A stretch of 64,000 nt of DNA from contig JAKJXP020000020.1 of assembly GCA_022225965.2 (NCBI GenBank), positions 488,688 to 552,687 on the forward strand, given 5' to 3'. Below the pieces are notes generated by a model. That model did not search any database and had not been told where the DNA came from. It was given only the letters and a program-made list of their open reading frames with translations. Both the position numbers and the translations under genes were made by a program. The stretch comes from Diatrype stigma (lineage: Eukaryota > Ascomycota > Sordariomycetes > Xylariales > Diatrypaceae). Below are positions 20,845-33,763 of the stretch, in pieces (within the stretch, counting starts at the first letter, position 1; every line of letters begins with the position of its first letter).

Positions 20845-22375
20845 AGATTAAAAGACTGTCTTATGCGAGCCGAGCCCATCGTATTAAACGTAAAGAAATC
20901 GATTCCCAGATATTTTTTAATATTTGATATATGGCATGGAAGGATTGCGAGTAGGTATCGTTAATTGACCCATGGCGCTTGGATATATGAATCTGTTGGT
21001 AAATGCGCGACAGGTACTTAACCGCCAACGTCCGATTCCAACATCATCCCACGTTTACATTTACTAGGTGCCTAGGTAGGTATGTACATCTATACATCAT
21101 GTGTCTACCCTCACTGCCTCACTGCCCCAGTCTCGACCGTCAGAACCGTCTGGTCGTACTTGTAATTCGTACGCTTTGGTGCTTCACGGCATGTAGAGAG
21201 TGATGTCCCGCTAGAAAGTTTTCTCCAAAGCTGCTTTTTAGGCGGGAGCTTACAGGGAATCATTAGTTAGGGCCCACAGTTGTATGTGCCCCTCCATGTC
21301 TTGCCTTTTTCTGCCCCTCTACCCCCTGCCCCTCTGCAAGCCCCTCCACTCCGGTGCCCCTCCATGTCACGATCCATCGGTGGATGCATAAGGGACGATG
21401 ACTCGAATCATCATTCTCCCTTGCGAAGGCTGTGAGGTTGCAGGATATTGTTCAACTTTCTTACTTCGGTACCTAGGTGATCGCGGGCAGTTGGCTTCAA
21501 TACTAGGTAGTCATAACATTGAAGGCACATCGATAATCCCCCCCAGACACTGCTTCTGCTCCTGTTCGTCTCGCATAGGCACATGTTCTCCTCCCATAGA
21601 TAGACGATGTATGTATACCTAGGTCTCTTGTGTACCTGTACTATATATAATACCTGTGGTATGTACCTATCACCAAGGGTTTCGACCAGTCAGATGTTAT
21701 GGAATTGCAGCTCTCCACGTTCACCCGCAGCTAGACCAACGTTGTCATTGGCTTCCCTGAAAACTCTAGGTAGGCACTTAGCAAAGTTATAGGTCCGATT
21801 CTGGGCCGAGAACAACCTTGAACCTATCACCCTACCTACCAGCCTATGTACAGCAGGTACTATAGACACTAGGTATGTGTCTGTATGTATGTAGGTACAT
21901 GGTAGTCTCAGGGCTGTCAGTCATCCATCGGCCCATCAGCCCATCAGTGCAGCTGGCTGACTCTTTTTCCACATCAAAAAATCTCCAAGGGCGCGCACAC
22001 GTCAGAGTAGAATATAGTTACAGCCTTCTTCTCCCTCTGTCGTTCTTCTCTCGTCGCTCACACCTCAATATCTTATCTGTCCGCCCGGGTTCCTGCTGCT
22101 CTGGTTTTATTGTTCTTCTGGCGAGTCGGCCCTACGCAGATATCCTTTCTGCACAAACATCGTTTACCTGCCTGCATCCCGTCCTCCCCGTTGTGACGAG
22201 CCCGACGTCCTCCCGCCTTCCATTCCCTCGTCACCAACAAACAGCCCTGGCTACTGTTGCCTTCAGTCATATCAATAAATAACCCCCAGTATCTGGTATT
22301 TGGTAGCGAAAGCTCCACGTTCCTTTTCATCTTCCACTGCAGCATCCCTCCCGAGCTTCGAAGCAATCTATCATT
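20845..22375. other. intergenic region and DAHP synthase promoter
   Basis: Base composition returns sharply to normal at about 20845. Near 21280-21370 there is a degenerate 'gcccctcc' C-rich repeat. Several CCTAGGT palindromes (near 21066, 21470, 21618) occur. From about 22020 to 22330 the plus strand is pyrimidine-rich, typical of a fungal transcribed leader for the gene starting at 22376. Confidence 0.5.
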
Positions 22376-23829
<1,454 letters not shown>

Positions 23830-24636
23830 CATCATAGTTAACGAAGATAAACGATGTTCTTAGCGACTGGGTATGCTCGCAGCATTTTAGTTTCTTGCAC
23901 GGTTTGGCCTAGATAAAATGAACGAAGAGGGGAAACGGGGGCAGGTCATCAGGTATCAGGGGGGAATGGAAATGTTTGCATATAACTGACCCGACCCGAC
24001 CGGTCCTGCATCTTGCACCAAAAGAAAGACTTACGGGGACGATTTGATGTTTCAACAACCCAGGCTAGGGACAAAAGCTGGGGGCGTTTTAAGGCGGCAG
24101 GTAGGAGGGGTTCTCGTAGCCTATTAAAATACCAGACAAAAGCTGTGTTTTCTGAACACGTTAATACAACATGCTTGATTTTAGGTCTTATGATACTCAT
24201 CATTGTAGAACCGATCGTACGTGAACCCGACATTGCTCCACCTCTGTACATTATGAATACCTAGTGGGACACTTCATCGTTGTGCCCTCATCGTTGTGCC
24301 CTCATCATAGAAAGGTCAAGTCATAGTTAGTGGTCATATGTTACCAAAGTAACCAAGTGCCTACTCTGAACTCCTTACGAATGTCCAAACACGAGAACAT
24401 ATCGATATCTAGGGGCTGAGGGATCCGAATGTGAGAGCCGTTGCGAGCTCTGCAACATTCTCGGGTTGATGGAGACCAATGAGTACCAAGAAAGTCAGCC
24501 CGCTTCAAATTAGAATCTCATCTCAAGGATATCTATATCTCAAGTCGGAGGTTTCGTTTTGTCGGAATCGCTTGCTGTCTTCAGTAGAAAAATGAAGTGA
24601 ACCATCAATAACTATCGCGTCCCGCCTCATTTCATC
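23830..24636. other. intergenic between convergent genes
   Basis: Shared 3' flank of the DAHP synthase (+) and the membrane protein (-). 'gttgtgccctcatc' is directly repeated near 24270-24305. No gene is seen. Confidence 0.4.
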
Positions 24637-25482
24637 TTATCTTATACCGCCCCCGCCGGCAGCGCCCTCCCCACGAACGGGCACCTGGACATACGCGCCC
24701 CTGTCGTGCCCGCCGGCGCCCGCCCCCCGTCCCCGTCCTCGCCCTAGCCCTAGCCCCTCCCCGGTTCCCACACCACCACTACCGCGTCGCGCATCTCGCA
24801 CCTCGACGACCTTGCGGAAGGCAGCCCAGCCCAGCAGGCCCGCCGTGCCGAGGATGAATCCCCACACGATGAACTGGTCCTTGCGGCTGTCGCGCTGGAA
24901 GCACACCGCCGCGACGTTCTCCTTGTCGGCGTCGGCGTCGGCGTCCTTGCAGATCGGCAGATTCTGCGACAGGCAGAAGGCCCGCGTGCACTGGGTGCAC
25001 GACGTCGACGCCGCGCGCTTCGTCTGCGTCGTCTCTTCGTCCCTTGCACCTAAAATGCCTGTGTCCGCATCCGACTCGAAGTCGAGGAGCAGGGGGATGC
25101 CGCGTGCTTCTGCTGCTGCTCGCTGTAAAAGGGATTTCTGATGGCCATCGGCTGTGGAAGACGAGCCTCTCGACGACGAGGATGAGGACGAGGAAGAGGA
25201 AGAGGATCCGTCGGAGTCGAGAGAGGGCGACGTCCCTTTGCTGGGACCGAGCTGGATTAGGGTGCTGTTCTTAAAACAGGTGCATTTGCAGAATGTCGGC
25301 GCCCCTGAACACGTTAGTCAAAAGGAACGGTTCAATTAACTCGGGTTGTATTGCACTACTTGGTGTAGAGTATTGAGACCGAACTCAATTGAAGGTGAGA
25401 TAGGTTAGAGTGATGCTTGCTTACCTGCTGAGGCCACGGATACCAGAGCTCCTAGTAGGAGCAGAAATACACGGAGACGCAT
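24637..25482 (-). CDS. single-pass membrane protein with cysteine-rich lumenal domain, unknown function
   Basis: Exons 25482-25425 and 25304-24637 give 241 residues. The first exon is a textbook signal peptide (MRLRVFLLLLGALVSVASA), and joining it gives 'GAPTFCKCTCFKNSTLIQLG' at the mature start. A CKCTC cluster (25-29) is followed by a Ser-rich linker with more than ten consecutive Ser, a dibasic 'TKR' site, then CTQC...FCL...PIC...VCFQRD, and a membrane helix near residues 164-182 (FIVWGFILGTAGLLGWA). The tail is Gly/Arg-rich and cytoplasmic by inference. The CxCxC / CxxC...FC / C pattern with 'FQRDS.KDQ' looks like a conserved Pezizomycotina family, but I cannot name it. An extra-cytoplasmic, disulphide-rich domain is predicted. 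Confidence 0.75.
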
Positions 25483-25986
25483 CGTCTTAGATTACTCGGG
25501 GCAGCTCATGATACGTTGACCGTCGTCATCTGATCTCGTCTCGCCTCGTCACAACCGAGTTTGAGTTAAAACTGCAGGTCCACGGGTGTCAATGAATGCG
25601 ACGCAATGGAAGCTCGACCTCGGGACCGCGACCGCCGTCCTCGCACCCCTGACAGCTGTCCATGTACGTAATTATGTGTGGCTGAAGCTGCGAGGCTGGA
25701 CGGGTTGCCTATGTAACCTGAAGTACTACTAGGTAGTTACATACATACCTAGGTACTTACATGTATGTAGCTAATGCTTCCCGAGGTCGGAAATGTGGCT
25801 TAGTGACCTAGCCTGCTAGCTTAGCTCACAGACACAGACAGGGGCCCCACCATCCACCTACCAAAAAAGTTCATGTCTTCGCTTATTCATGTCTTGAAGG
25901 TTTCTTCTATTGAGCGAGCCTTGCCCACGGATTGTAGTTGAAGCTGGAAACATCGCTAGCAACTACCTCAGCCCCAGGAACGAACG
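25483..25986. other. divergent intergenic promoter region
   Basis: Lies between divergently transcribed genes for the membrane protein (-) and mL50 (+). It contains 'acatacctaggtacttacatgtatgtag' near 25740, one of the recurrent palindromic tracts. Otherwise featureless. Confidence 0.5.
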
Positions 25987-27410
25987 ATGCGACGGATACC
26001 GAGACTTCGCAGGCCATCCTGCCCGGCCGCGGCAAAGCAGTCAATTGCGCCTCTAGCCTGCCAATTACCGGCAACGGCTTTTTCGAGAGCTTCGTTCCAT
26101 ACGACGACGACGACCATCGCGATACCGTCACAGTCCCGGCCCGCCTCCTGCCTCCAACGTTTCTACTCGACAGAGAACAGCAACAAGACAACCGCCACCC
26201 CACTCCCGCAAAGTCTAAAATCTAGGAAACGAAGATCCACCCCGCAGCAGCAACAACAGGAGGGGCCGGACGAGGGGGAACTCACGGCGACACCGCCAGC
26301 AGAAGCAGAGGAGTATGACGCCGCGTATGCGTCACCAGAACTAGAGGATCCGTCATCGTCATCATCAACAACACCCACGCTCTACAAGACCCCGCCCCGC
26401 CGCACCCGCGCCGCGCGCCCCGCCGACGTCGAAGTCGAAGACCCGTCCTACGTGGCCGCGACGACGGCCGAGGGGCTCCAGGCCGTCGGCGGGTTCACCG
26501 GCTGGTGGGACCGCCGCGAGAACTGGGGCGGTGACTTCGCGGGATTCCGGCCGCCCGGCCAGGCGGGCCGCGTCAACAACCCCGCCCTGCTCGAGGCGGC
26601 GGCACGGCGCGCCGTCGTCGAGGCCCTGGCACTGCGGCAGGCGGGGCGCGAGGCCGACCTCGTTTCCGTCTGGCCGCTCGAGGACCAGGGCGAGGGCGAG
26701 GGGGCGCGCCAGTTTCTGGGCGTGAATCTGGTTGTGAGCAGCGGTGGTGGTAGTGGTGGGAAGGGCGAGAAGGTCGAATTGAGTGGCGATGTCGAGGGCT
26801 TGGTGGAGAGCTTGACTTGGAAGGACAGCTCGGCTATAGCGGTGGCAGAAAAGAAGACATTTCTCTCTCCGAAGGAGGCGGCAGAGGTCAGGGAGAGCTG
26901 GGATAAGAGCTGGAAGAACGTCCCGCTAGACGATGCGAGGATAAAGTTCGCTGTATGTGGTTTATTTTTCACTTTCATGACCAACTCTGCCGCTCTCCCG
27001 AATCTCTCCTTTATCATACTCCCGCACTTCCAAACGAGCGAGGCGTGCTGCTAACACTACGGGGAAACCCAAATCAGGTCACGAAGCGAATCTTCCAGCT
27101 GACGGGCCAGCTGATCCCCGACCACAGGCTGTCGGAGATCACCAGCGTGGGCGTGCTGCTCGCCGTGCTGCAGAAGCCGCCGAAGCCGCAGACGCTGTCG
27201 GACGAGCTCGCGAAGCGCCAGCCCGCGCTCGCGCAGGAGCTTCCCAACGTGGCCTTCGCCGCCAAGCGCGTCACGCGCGGCGACCGCGAGCGTGCCGTCG
27301 GTCGCTTCAAGCTCATCGAGGAGGAGTTCAAGAAGCGCGACCTGCCGCTCGACGGCCACGGCTACGCGCAGAAGAACAAGGAGCGCTCGTGGCTTTCGGG
27401 TGGCACGTAG
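25987..27410 (+). CDS. mitochondrial large ribosomal subunit protein mL50
   Basis: Exons 25987-26952 and 27078-27410 encode 432 residues. The N-terminus is Arg/Ser/Thr-rich without acids until about residue 65 and ends in 'RFYSTE', a typical matrix-targeting presequence. A Gln/Ser/Glu-rich linker follows (to about 150). The conserved part spans the intron: 'SWDKSWKNVPLDD', then 'TKRIFQLTGQLIPDHRL', 'SVGVLLAVLQKPPK' and 'LPNVAFAAKRVTRGDRE', which I recognise as the fungal mL50 (yeast MRPL13-type) core. The protein is a mitoribosome component, so housekeeping. An upstream in-frame start is not seen. The family match is from memory, not a search. Confidence 0.75.
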
Positions 27411-28405
27411 GTCTAGGGGTCTTCTTGTTTACTCTTAGTCTCGTACAGAACAGAGCTTTGTACCATATCATATCATGTTAGAGGAGACATAGGTCCCATA
27501 CGACCAGATATCCGATCATCATTTCATGTATGAAGTAGAGAAGTGGCTATGCTATTCTGGATTTTTCCGAGGCGTGTATCATTCCATGTGTTACTAACGG
27601 AGTGACACTTCGAGATGACAACCTAAAAACCCAGCATGGGCGATGCGGACAGGCTCTTGGGAGAAACCTAAAGCTCGTTATACGTTGTTTGGATGCACAG
27701 CAGCTCCCAGGCGCCGGCGACAATGCGTATTTTCTAAGCTGAAGGGATCATTCCACGTTCAGTATTTAATTAGCATGTTCACAGGTTCGGCGTCTGCTCA
27801 CGTTCCCTCTGAGGGCTTGACAGCCTTGTGAGAATCATAGATTCCAATTTGGGCGTGAACCAAGTTCGCTTTCGTCTTGACACTTCTTCCAATAGCTACA
27901 CTAACTAGCGCAGTTGCTAAAACCCGCTACATGTATGAGTGGACGGTTGAGAGAAGACCATATGTACATCCCAACAAAGAATGCCATTCCAAATTCAGTA
28001 AACAAAGTACGACTTTGATTCCTTCTTGGATTGGTTCGGGTTGGTGGCCTAACCCCAACTCGTCTCTACGTACATAGGGTAAATGGACTCGCCGGAAGCG
28101 TACCAGCCATCTATATTCTATCCCTATTCAGACCTAATTCAAGTGAGATTCAAGTGAGTGAGTACAGTAAGGAAAATACCTCGGGTTCTATTAACGGTAT
28201 CATGATCTTCTTCATCGTCTGTGAAATGCAGAAAATCCGGACCCCGCCGGATGTAAGTGTGTTAGGGGGGGGAAGAAAGATAATAATAGTCCTCAGCAAT
28301 AGCTAATGGACGCCGCTGCCGAATTTCAAGGGTAAAAATCCAATCTATCTGTTAGATATTGCTTGTTGTATGTGTCATGTCATGTCATCGCCGCTACTCT
28401 TCTCC
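27411..28405. other. intergenic between convergent genes
   Basis: 3' flanks of mL50 (+) and the thioesterase (-). No coding signal. 'attcaagtgagattcaagtgagtgagt' near 28137 is a short direct repeat. Confidence 0.4.
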
Positions 28406-29945
28406 TTACTCGGTAAGGTTGGCGTCGGCCGCAAGTTTGCGCCGCTCCTGGTCCTCCTTCGACGAGGACGACGACGACGCAGCGTGCTGCTGGCCACGCT
28501 GGACGTCGGCGTCGCCGTCGCGGACGCGCCGCCGGGCGTCCACGTACATCATGTACTCCTGGTACGTGTGGGGCATAACCTTGACGTCGCGGGGCACCGA
28601 GAAGGTGTAGTTGAACTGGCCGGTCGGGCGGGCGTGGCCGTGCTCGACGTCGCGCACCTTGCTGTCGACGCGGACCTGCAGGCGCGTGACGGGCCGGTCC
28701 GGATCGGCGTGCGCCGGCTCGCTGCCGTCCTCCTCCAGCAGGGGCGGGTCCGTGTAGGCGACCGTGGCCGTCAGGTACAGCACGCTGCCGACGGGCACGG
28801 GGTTGCGGAAGGTGCAGGGGTCGGCGCTGAGGAAGGTGGGCCGAGCGTGCGCGAAGCTGGCCGCGCAGCAGAAGGCCAGTTCGAACGTCGTCTTCAGGTG
28901 GAAGCCGCCGAAGATCATGGTCTGGTGCCGGTTCCGGTACTGCGGCTGCATGATGTCGGCGGTGGACACCTGCGTCCGCGCCATGGGCACGACGTTCGGC
29001 GGCTGGCGCAGCCCGTGGTCCGGGTCGTGGTAGGCGAGCTGCCGCAGCCAGATCCGGTGGATCAGCGCCGACTCCGGGTCGTTGGGCTCCGTCGCCAGCA
29101 GCGACGTCTTCGCCGTCTTCTTCTTGGCGAGCGACTTGGCCTCGCCCGCCCGGTAGATCGCCTCCTCCTCCGGCGTGGCGCAGACCAGGCGCGGCACGTT
29201 GACCGGCTTCTTCGTGGCGGGGTCAAGCGCCACCATCGTGAAGGTGCAGGTGAGCAGGACGTCCTCGGGCCTGCTCGGCTCGCCTTCCTCTCGCGCCCGG
29301 GCCACCTTGCAGGTGATCTCCATGCTGGACCGCCCCGAAGCATACGTCACCTGTCCCGAGTATTCCAGGTCGCAGATCTCGGTGAGGGGGTGCGCGATCG
29401 TGATGCGATCTAGCGCGGCCGTCACGGTCATCACGCCGGGTCCGGTATGCTTGTAAACGATGATGCCGGAAAGAGCATCCAAGTCCATGAAGATCGTACC
29501 GAGTCTGCAGCATGGTCACGACGACGACGATGTTAGATGGAAGATACGTTCATGTACGGTTCAGGAGGCCGCACCGGATATGACCACTGGCATTGATATA
29601 CGTATCGGAAAGCCACGGATCACGGCCCAGGGGAAGGATTACGCGATGATAGCTATCGCTCATCTTCTTGGGCGACAGGTCGCGTTCCTTCGTTTCTTCG
29701 GGTGCAATGCCCGTCTCCTTCTCCTTCTGTTGAGCCTTCCATGCCTCTATCCAGGGTGTCGGTAGCCGGTTATCTGAGAGGCCCCGGAATACACCGTCTG
29801 TACCGCGCCTCGGTGTGGCGTGGAAACATCTCGTCGAAGCAAGAAAGTACCCCGTAAGACGGACTGGCGACTTCGGATGCTCCAAGTGGAATGCCGAGGC
29901 GACCAGTCGCCGAACAGATGTGTTCCTACAAGACATCGCGTACAT
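28406..29945 (-). CDS. mitochondrial acyl-CoA thioesterase, ACOT9-like (double hotdog)
   Basis: Exons 29945-29575 and 29504-28406, 489 residues, with a 70-nt intron (GTGCGG...CTAAC...CTGCAG) whose removal restores 'GHIRLGTIFMDLDALSG'. The N-terminus (RRLVASAFHL, TRCFHATPRRG) is a mitochondrial presequence. The first hotdog domain covers about 100-250 ('LSDTYINASGHIR', 'LDALSGIIVYKH', 'PEDVLLTCTFTMVALD'). The second covers about 290-440 ('IMQPQYRNRHQTMIFGG', 'AFCCAASFAHARPTFLS'). This domain pair and these motifs fit the ACOT9/10 group that hydrolyses fatty acyl-CoA in mitochondria. The C-terminus is charged with a Ser run. It converges on mL50, another mitochondrial gene, though adjacency may be chance. 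Confidence 0.85.
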
Positions 29946-32900
29946 AAATAAATCAGGTATGGATCACGGAAGGTTGTAGGAGTCTATAGGTATTAGAGCG
30001 CGACGATAGGAGATCCCGAGGTCCGGCTTGCTGGTTTCGGAAGATCCCGACATGCATCAATGGAGGCGTGGCGTTATCCTCGGTAAGCACCTGCAGCCAC
30101 AGGGTAGTTCAGCGTTTATATGAATATATGCACATCCGCGCTTTATTCTGGTGATTCTTACATGCTATGTGATTAGCTAGGTAGCGTGTACGAAATATGA
30201 TCAATAAGTGAGTTTCTTTTTCTTTTCTTTCTTCTTTTTTTCTACCAAGGTTACAGATCGCTGGCATCGTTGTATGAATTGAAGCGTTCATGAGAGATTC
30301 AAGTCCCGGAGGACTCAATGCCTACCTACTACGTACGTATGTAGTAATAGAGATGTTTCATCGGAATAGTATTACTTGCTTAGATACATCTGAGGACAGA
30401 GACTTGTCTTTCCAACTCGGGCCGGATCCGAGTTCGGGGATACTTCGAAGTCTTCGAGTGACTTCCTCAGCTCATGGACTAATCGGGGCCCCGTGGTTAG
30501 TGCGCGTTGGTATAGGTATCAGCCAGATCCTCCGTGCTTCAGATACTGACTGTTGCTAATAATAGTGTGGGTATGATAAACTAAAACACGATTCTAGAAT
30601 CCAGATCGCCTGTTGAAAGGATTGACGAAGGGCTGTCCTGGTGAGAAAATTTACTATGGGAAATCTGCTATTATAGAGGCATATGTCCTGTACTCGTAAC
30701 TGCTTTTCGGGATGTGGGATGCGGGCTTCCGGTCCGGAACGTGCTAGTTCTAACTGGTCACTTAGTTGCCGCCGACGGGATGGATGGATGTTCGATCGGT
30801 GGGTGGTAACCGTTCCATCGTCCAGTACTGTCTGCCATACTTCGTAGGGTCTGGCAATCTGCGGCAATGCGGTCTGCCGGTCGCTACATATACTACCGTA
30901 GGAGGTAGTATATATGATAGTATATATGACAGTATATATGGCAGTATAGATATCCTGCTGCTAGACTTCTGGGGCTTCTAAACATCTAGACATCATGGAT
31001 AGCTGTAATGCCAGCGTGGGCCGACTGACCGGTCGCATTGCCCAAACGCTGCCGCTGCCGCTGCCGCTGCCGCTGCCGTGGTGGGATGCCGGCGTCAATA
31101 ACCAATACCTAAAGTAGGTGGGTAGCAAGAATATAACGTCATCGCGCTGTGTCTTCCCGCTGCCCGGGATGCACATCATCGCGGGAGAGATTTTGCCTTA
31201 CCACTTATCCGATCCGACCTTTTATCAGTAGCTGCGTAGAGATAAATACACACACACACACACACACACGACCAATCATGCATAGAAACACCGAAACACG
31301 ATTCATACCTGCAGAGTCTTCGAGCCTTGGACGAGCTGAGATGTTGATTGACAGGGGCTCTAACACTAGAGGTCGCGTTTTAGACCGCCGTGTTTGGGAA
31401 GTGGGCAGGCTGACGTACCCTATGGTGGATAGGCGGTATAACTTATTGACTAATGGTTATTGCCCGTTATTAGTTATTGCCTCTTATGCCCCTTAGTGCG
31501 CGGGTTATCGTAGCGTATTACCTACTGCTACTACATACTACTAGGTACCTAGGTATAGTAGTAACTACATAATAGTAATTACCTACTCCGCGCCAAGGCG
31601 GCCCGGAGTCTGAACTCAAAAGTTATAGGACAGGGACCGAGAGTAATCCGCGTTTTTGGTGGTTCTCCATCGCTGCCGCTTGCAGCTCTGGTAGACAGGC
31701 TGACTGGCAGAGTGGCGGGGGATGACGGGGATGCAGCGAAGATATAATTCGGGTAGTCGTTCGATATGATACGACAGGGGGGTTGGACGAATTCCGAGAC
31801 GAAGGCCACAATACTTCCGTTCGACAGCAGACTGCCAAGATCGCATCACGCATGGTCGTCGTCAGGGTCGTTAAGGTGGTCAAAATGGTCAAAATGGTCA
31901 AGTAATTCCCATGATAAGCGGAAGCTATTCAGGCAGGCAAGTTGTTTCCGCGAGCTATATCTCTGTTAGCCAGTTGCCTTACGGAGCGCTGGATATCTGA
32001 GGAACACTGATCGGTGTCTCGATCGGCATGTGTTGTCATTCTTCCAAGCAGTGTTGCAATCGCTTGGCTCCAGTTGACTTGAACCGGAAAGTGTTTAAAA
32101 GGCACGATAAAGAATTGCCACCTCTCTCACACCTCCCCCCATGTTGGGTTATCTATGTATTTCGATGCATTTATTTCGATGCATTTGAAAAGCCGACACT
32201 TCGAGCTTCCCCTTGTTGAGAACGGAAAGTGGAATGAACATTCACACATCCTACCTAGGTATTTTGTATTCCATTGGTCTGCTGCTGCAGTAGAGCACCT
32301 CAGAAGCTAAAGCAAACATGGTTATGATCCACAAGCGTCTATGTACGTACGAAGTACATTACATACCTAGGTACCTAGTTTTCCACCAGCCCTGCTACCT
32401 ATAGGTCCTATACATAATAGGTAAGTATTATATATGTGCGCAGTTACGTACCTGCGCAGCTAAGTAAGGATCAACACAAGACACCATGCGACTGTGCGAT
32501 TGAAGCCATTCAGTGTGTTGCCAAGCCGGCGTTACCTGCGTTACACTCTCGGGCGCCTATTATAGGGAGCTGGCGATTCTAGAGCTAAGCGGCAACTACC
32601 GTTTATAGCCTATGGCTTGCCCTGATAAAGCATCTCTTTTGATTATACTTAGAGGCTTTCCCGTTAGCTATCAACCATGCACACTTTGCCACGCGCGTCG
32701 GAGAGCACATGCACTGATGCATACGTAGTATCGGGGAAGACAAAGCCTTCCTCGAGCGCACAGGCGAAACATCGTCTACTTTTATACAGGACTTTGGGTG
32801 TTTCAAGTGGTAAGGCTGGCAGGCATCATATAGAGTGTTGTACATACTTACCTTCGGGACTTCGCACACACAGACGAACGTCCCGATGAACCTGTGTAGT

Positions 32901-33763
32901 ATATAATAATATACATAAAAGTGTTAGATAGTCGCAAACCATGACCAGTACGATAATAAGACTCAAGTCATAGATATAGTTCACCCACCAAATCTATCTT
33001 GGCTGCGAGGCAGACCACCCCTGACTCCGAGCTCGTCGGCAATATCTAGGTTCGTTGGTTGGCTGGGGAGAAAAAGTCGAAGGAAGATAGGGGCTCCGCT
33101 ATGGAGATCTTCGTTTGGTTGGCGAATAGATTCCCCACGTTAGTTTCAGTCCGACAGCCGTGAGCCGGCCCTGCAGCCGGGCTTTTGCTTTTCCTCTGCC
33201 TTTGCCTTCATGCTCTCAGTGGCTCCATGCCTCTATGCCTCTATCCATGCAATTCTCCACCAACCGACCCTACGAAGTACCTCCCTAACTAGAGTCTACA
33301 CCCTGAACACCCTGGACTAGAGTCTACACCCTCGACCTTACATCCACCCACCTCATTCGTGCACACAAATCATCTACCTTCTCTCATACCACATACGTAC
33401 GCCAACCCGAAGAGATGGAGTTGCGTTTCCACGATGCCAAGACCATCCAGTCTATTTAGCCTGGGCCGGTCGCTTTGCGGCAGGCGGACAAATATAATTA
33501 TTACTTATACATAAGTTAAGCTTCGCTTCACTTCGCCATGCTGCTGTTGTGTTTGTGTTGTTGTCCAGCCGCGTTTCCACGACACTCCTTTGTTACATAT
33601 CCATAGGTTGCGGGCAGCTGTAATTAATGCCGAAAGGTCACACGGCGCGGACATCATCGTCGTTGCCGTCATTCCCCTGGATGCGCCGAGGTTTGGTCTG
33701 ATTGGATTGGCTCGTCTCTCATTCACACACACATATATATACATATATATCGGGTTTTTGGTT
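29946..33763. other. 3.8-kb gene-poor region
   Basis: No gene could be supported on either strand. It holds simple repeats: (GCTGCC)n-like near 31048-31078, (CA)n at 31249-31269, a 'tatatat(g/a)(a/g)cagt' tandem near 30905-30945, and 'gtcaaaatggtcaaaatggtca' near 31876-31900. CCTAGGTA palindromes are near 31546, 32262 and 32367. From about 33160 the plus strand is pyrimidine-rich and 'tctagagtctacaccct' is duplicated near 33290-33330, plausibly in the promoter of the next gene. Confidence 0.5.
31249..31269. repeat. (CA)n microsatellite
   Basis: About ten consecutive CA dinucleotides in the intergenic region. Confidence 0.9.

Noticed and set aside
28370..29413. 347-codon frame antisense to the thioesterase
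   Set aside because: Arg/Gly/His-rich shadow of the sense exon.
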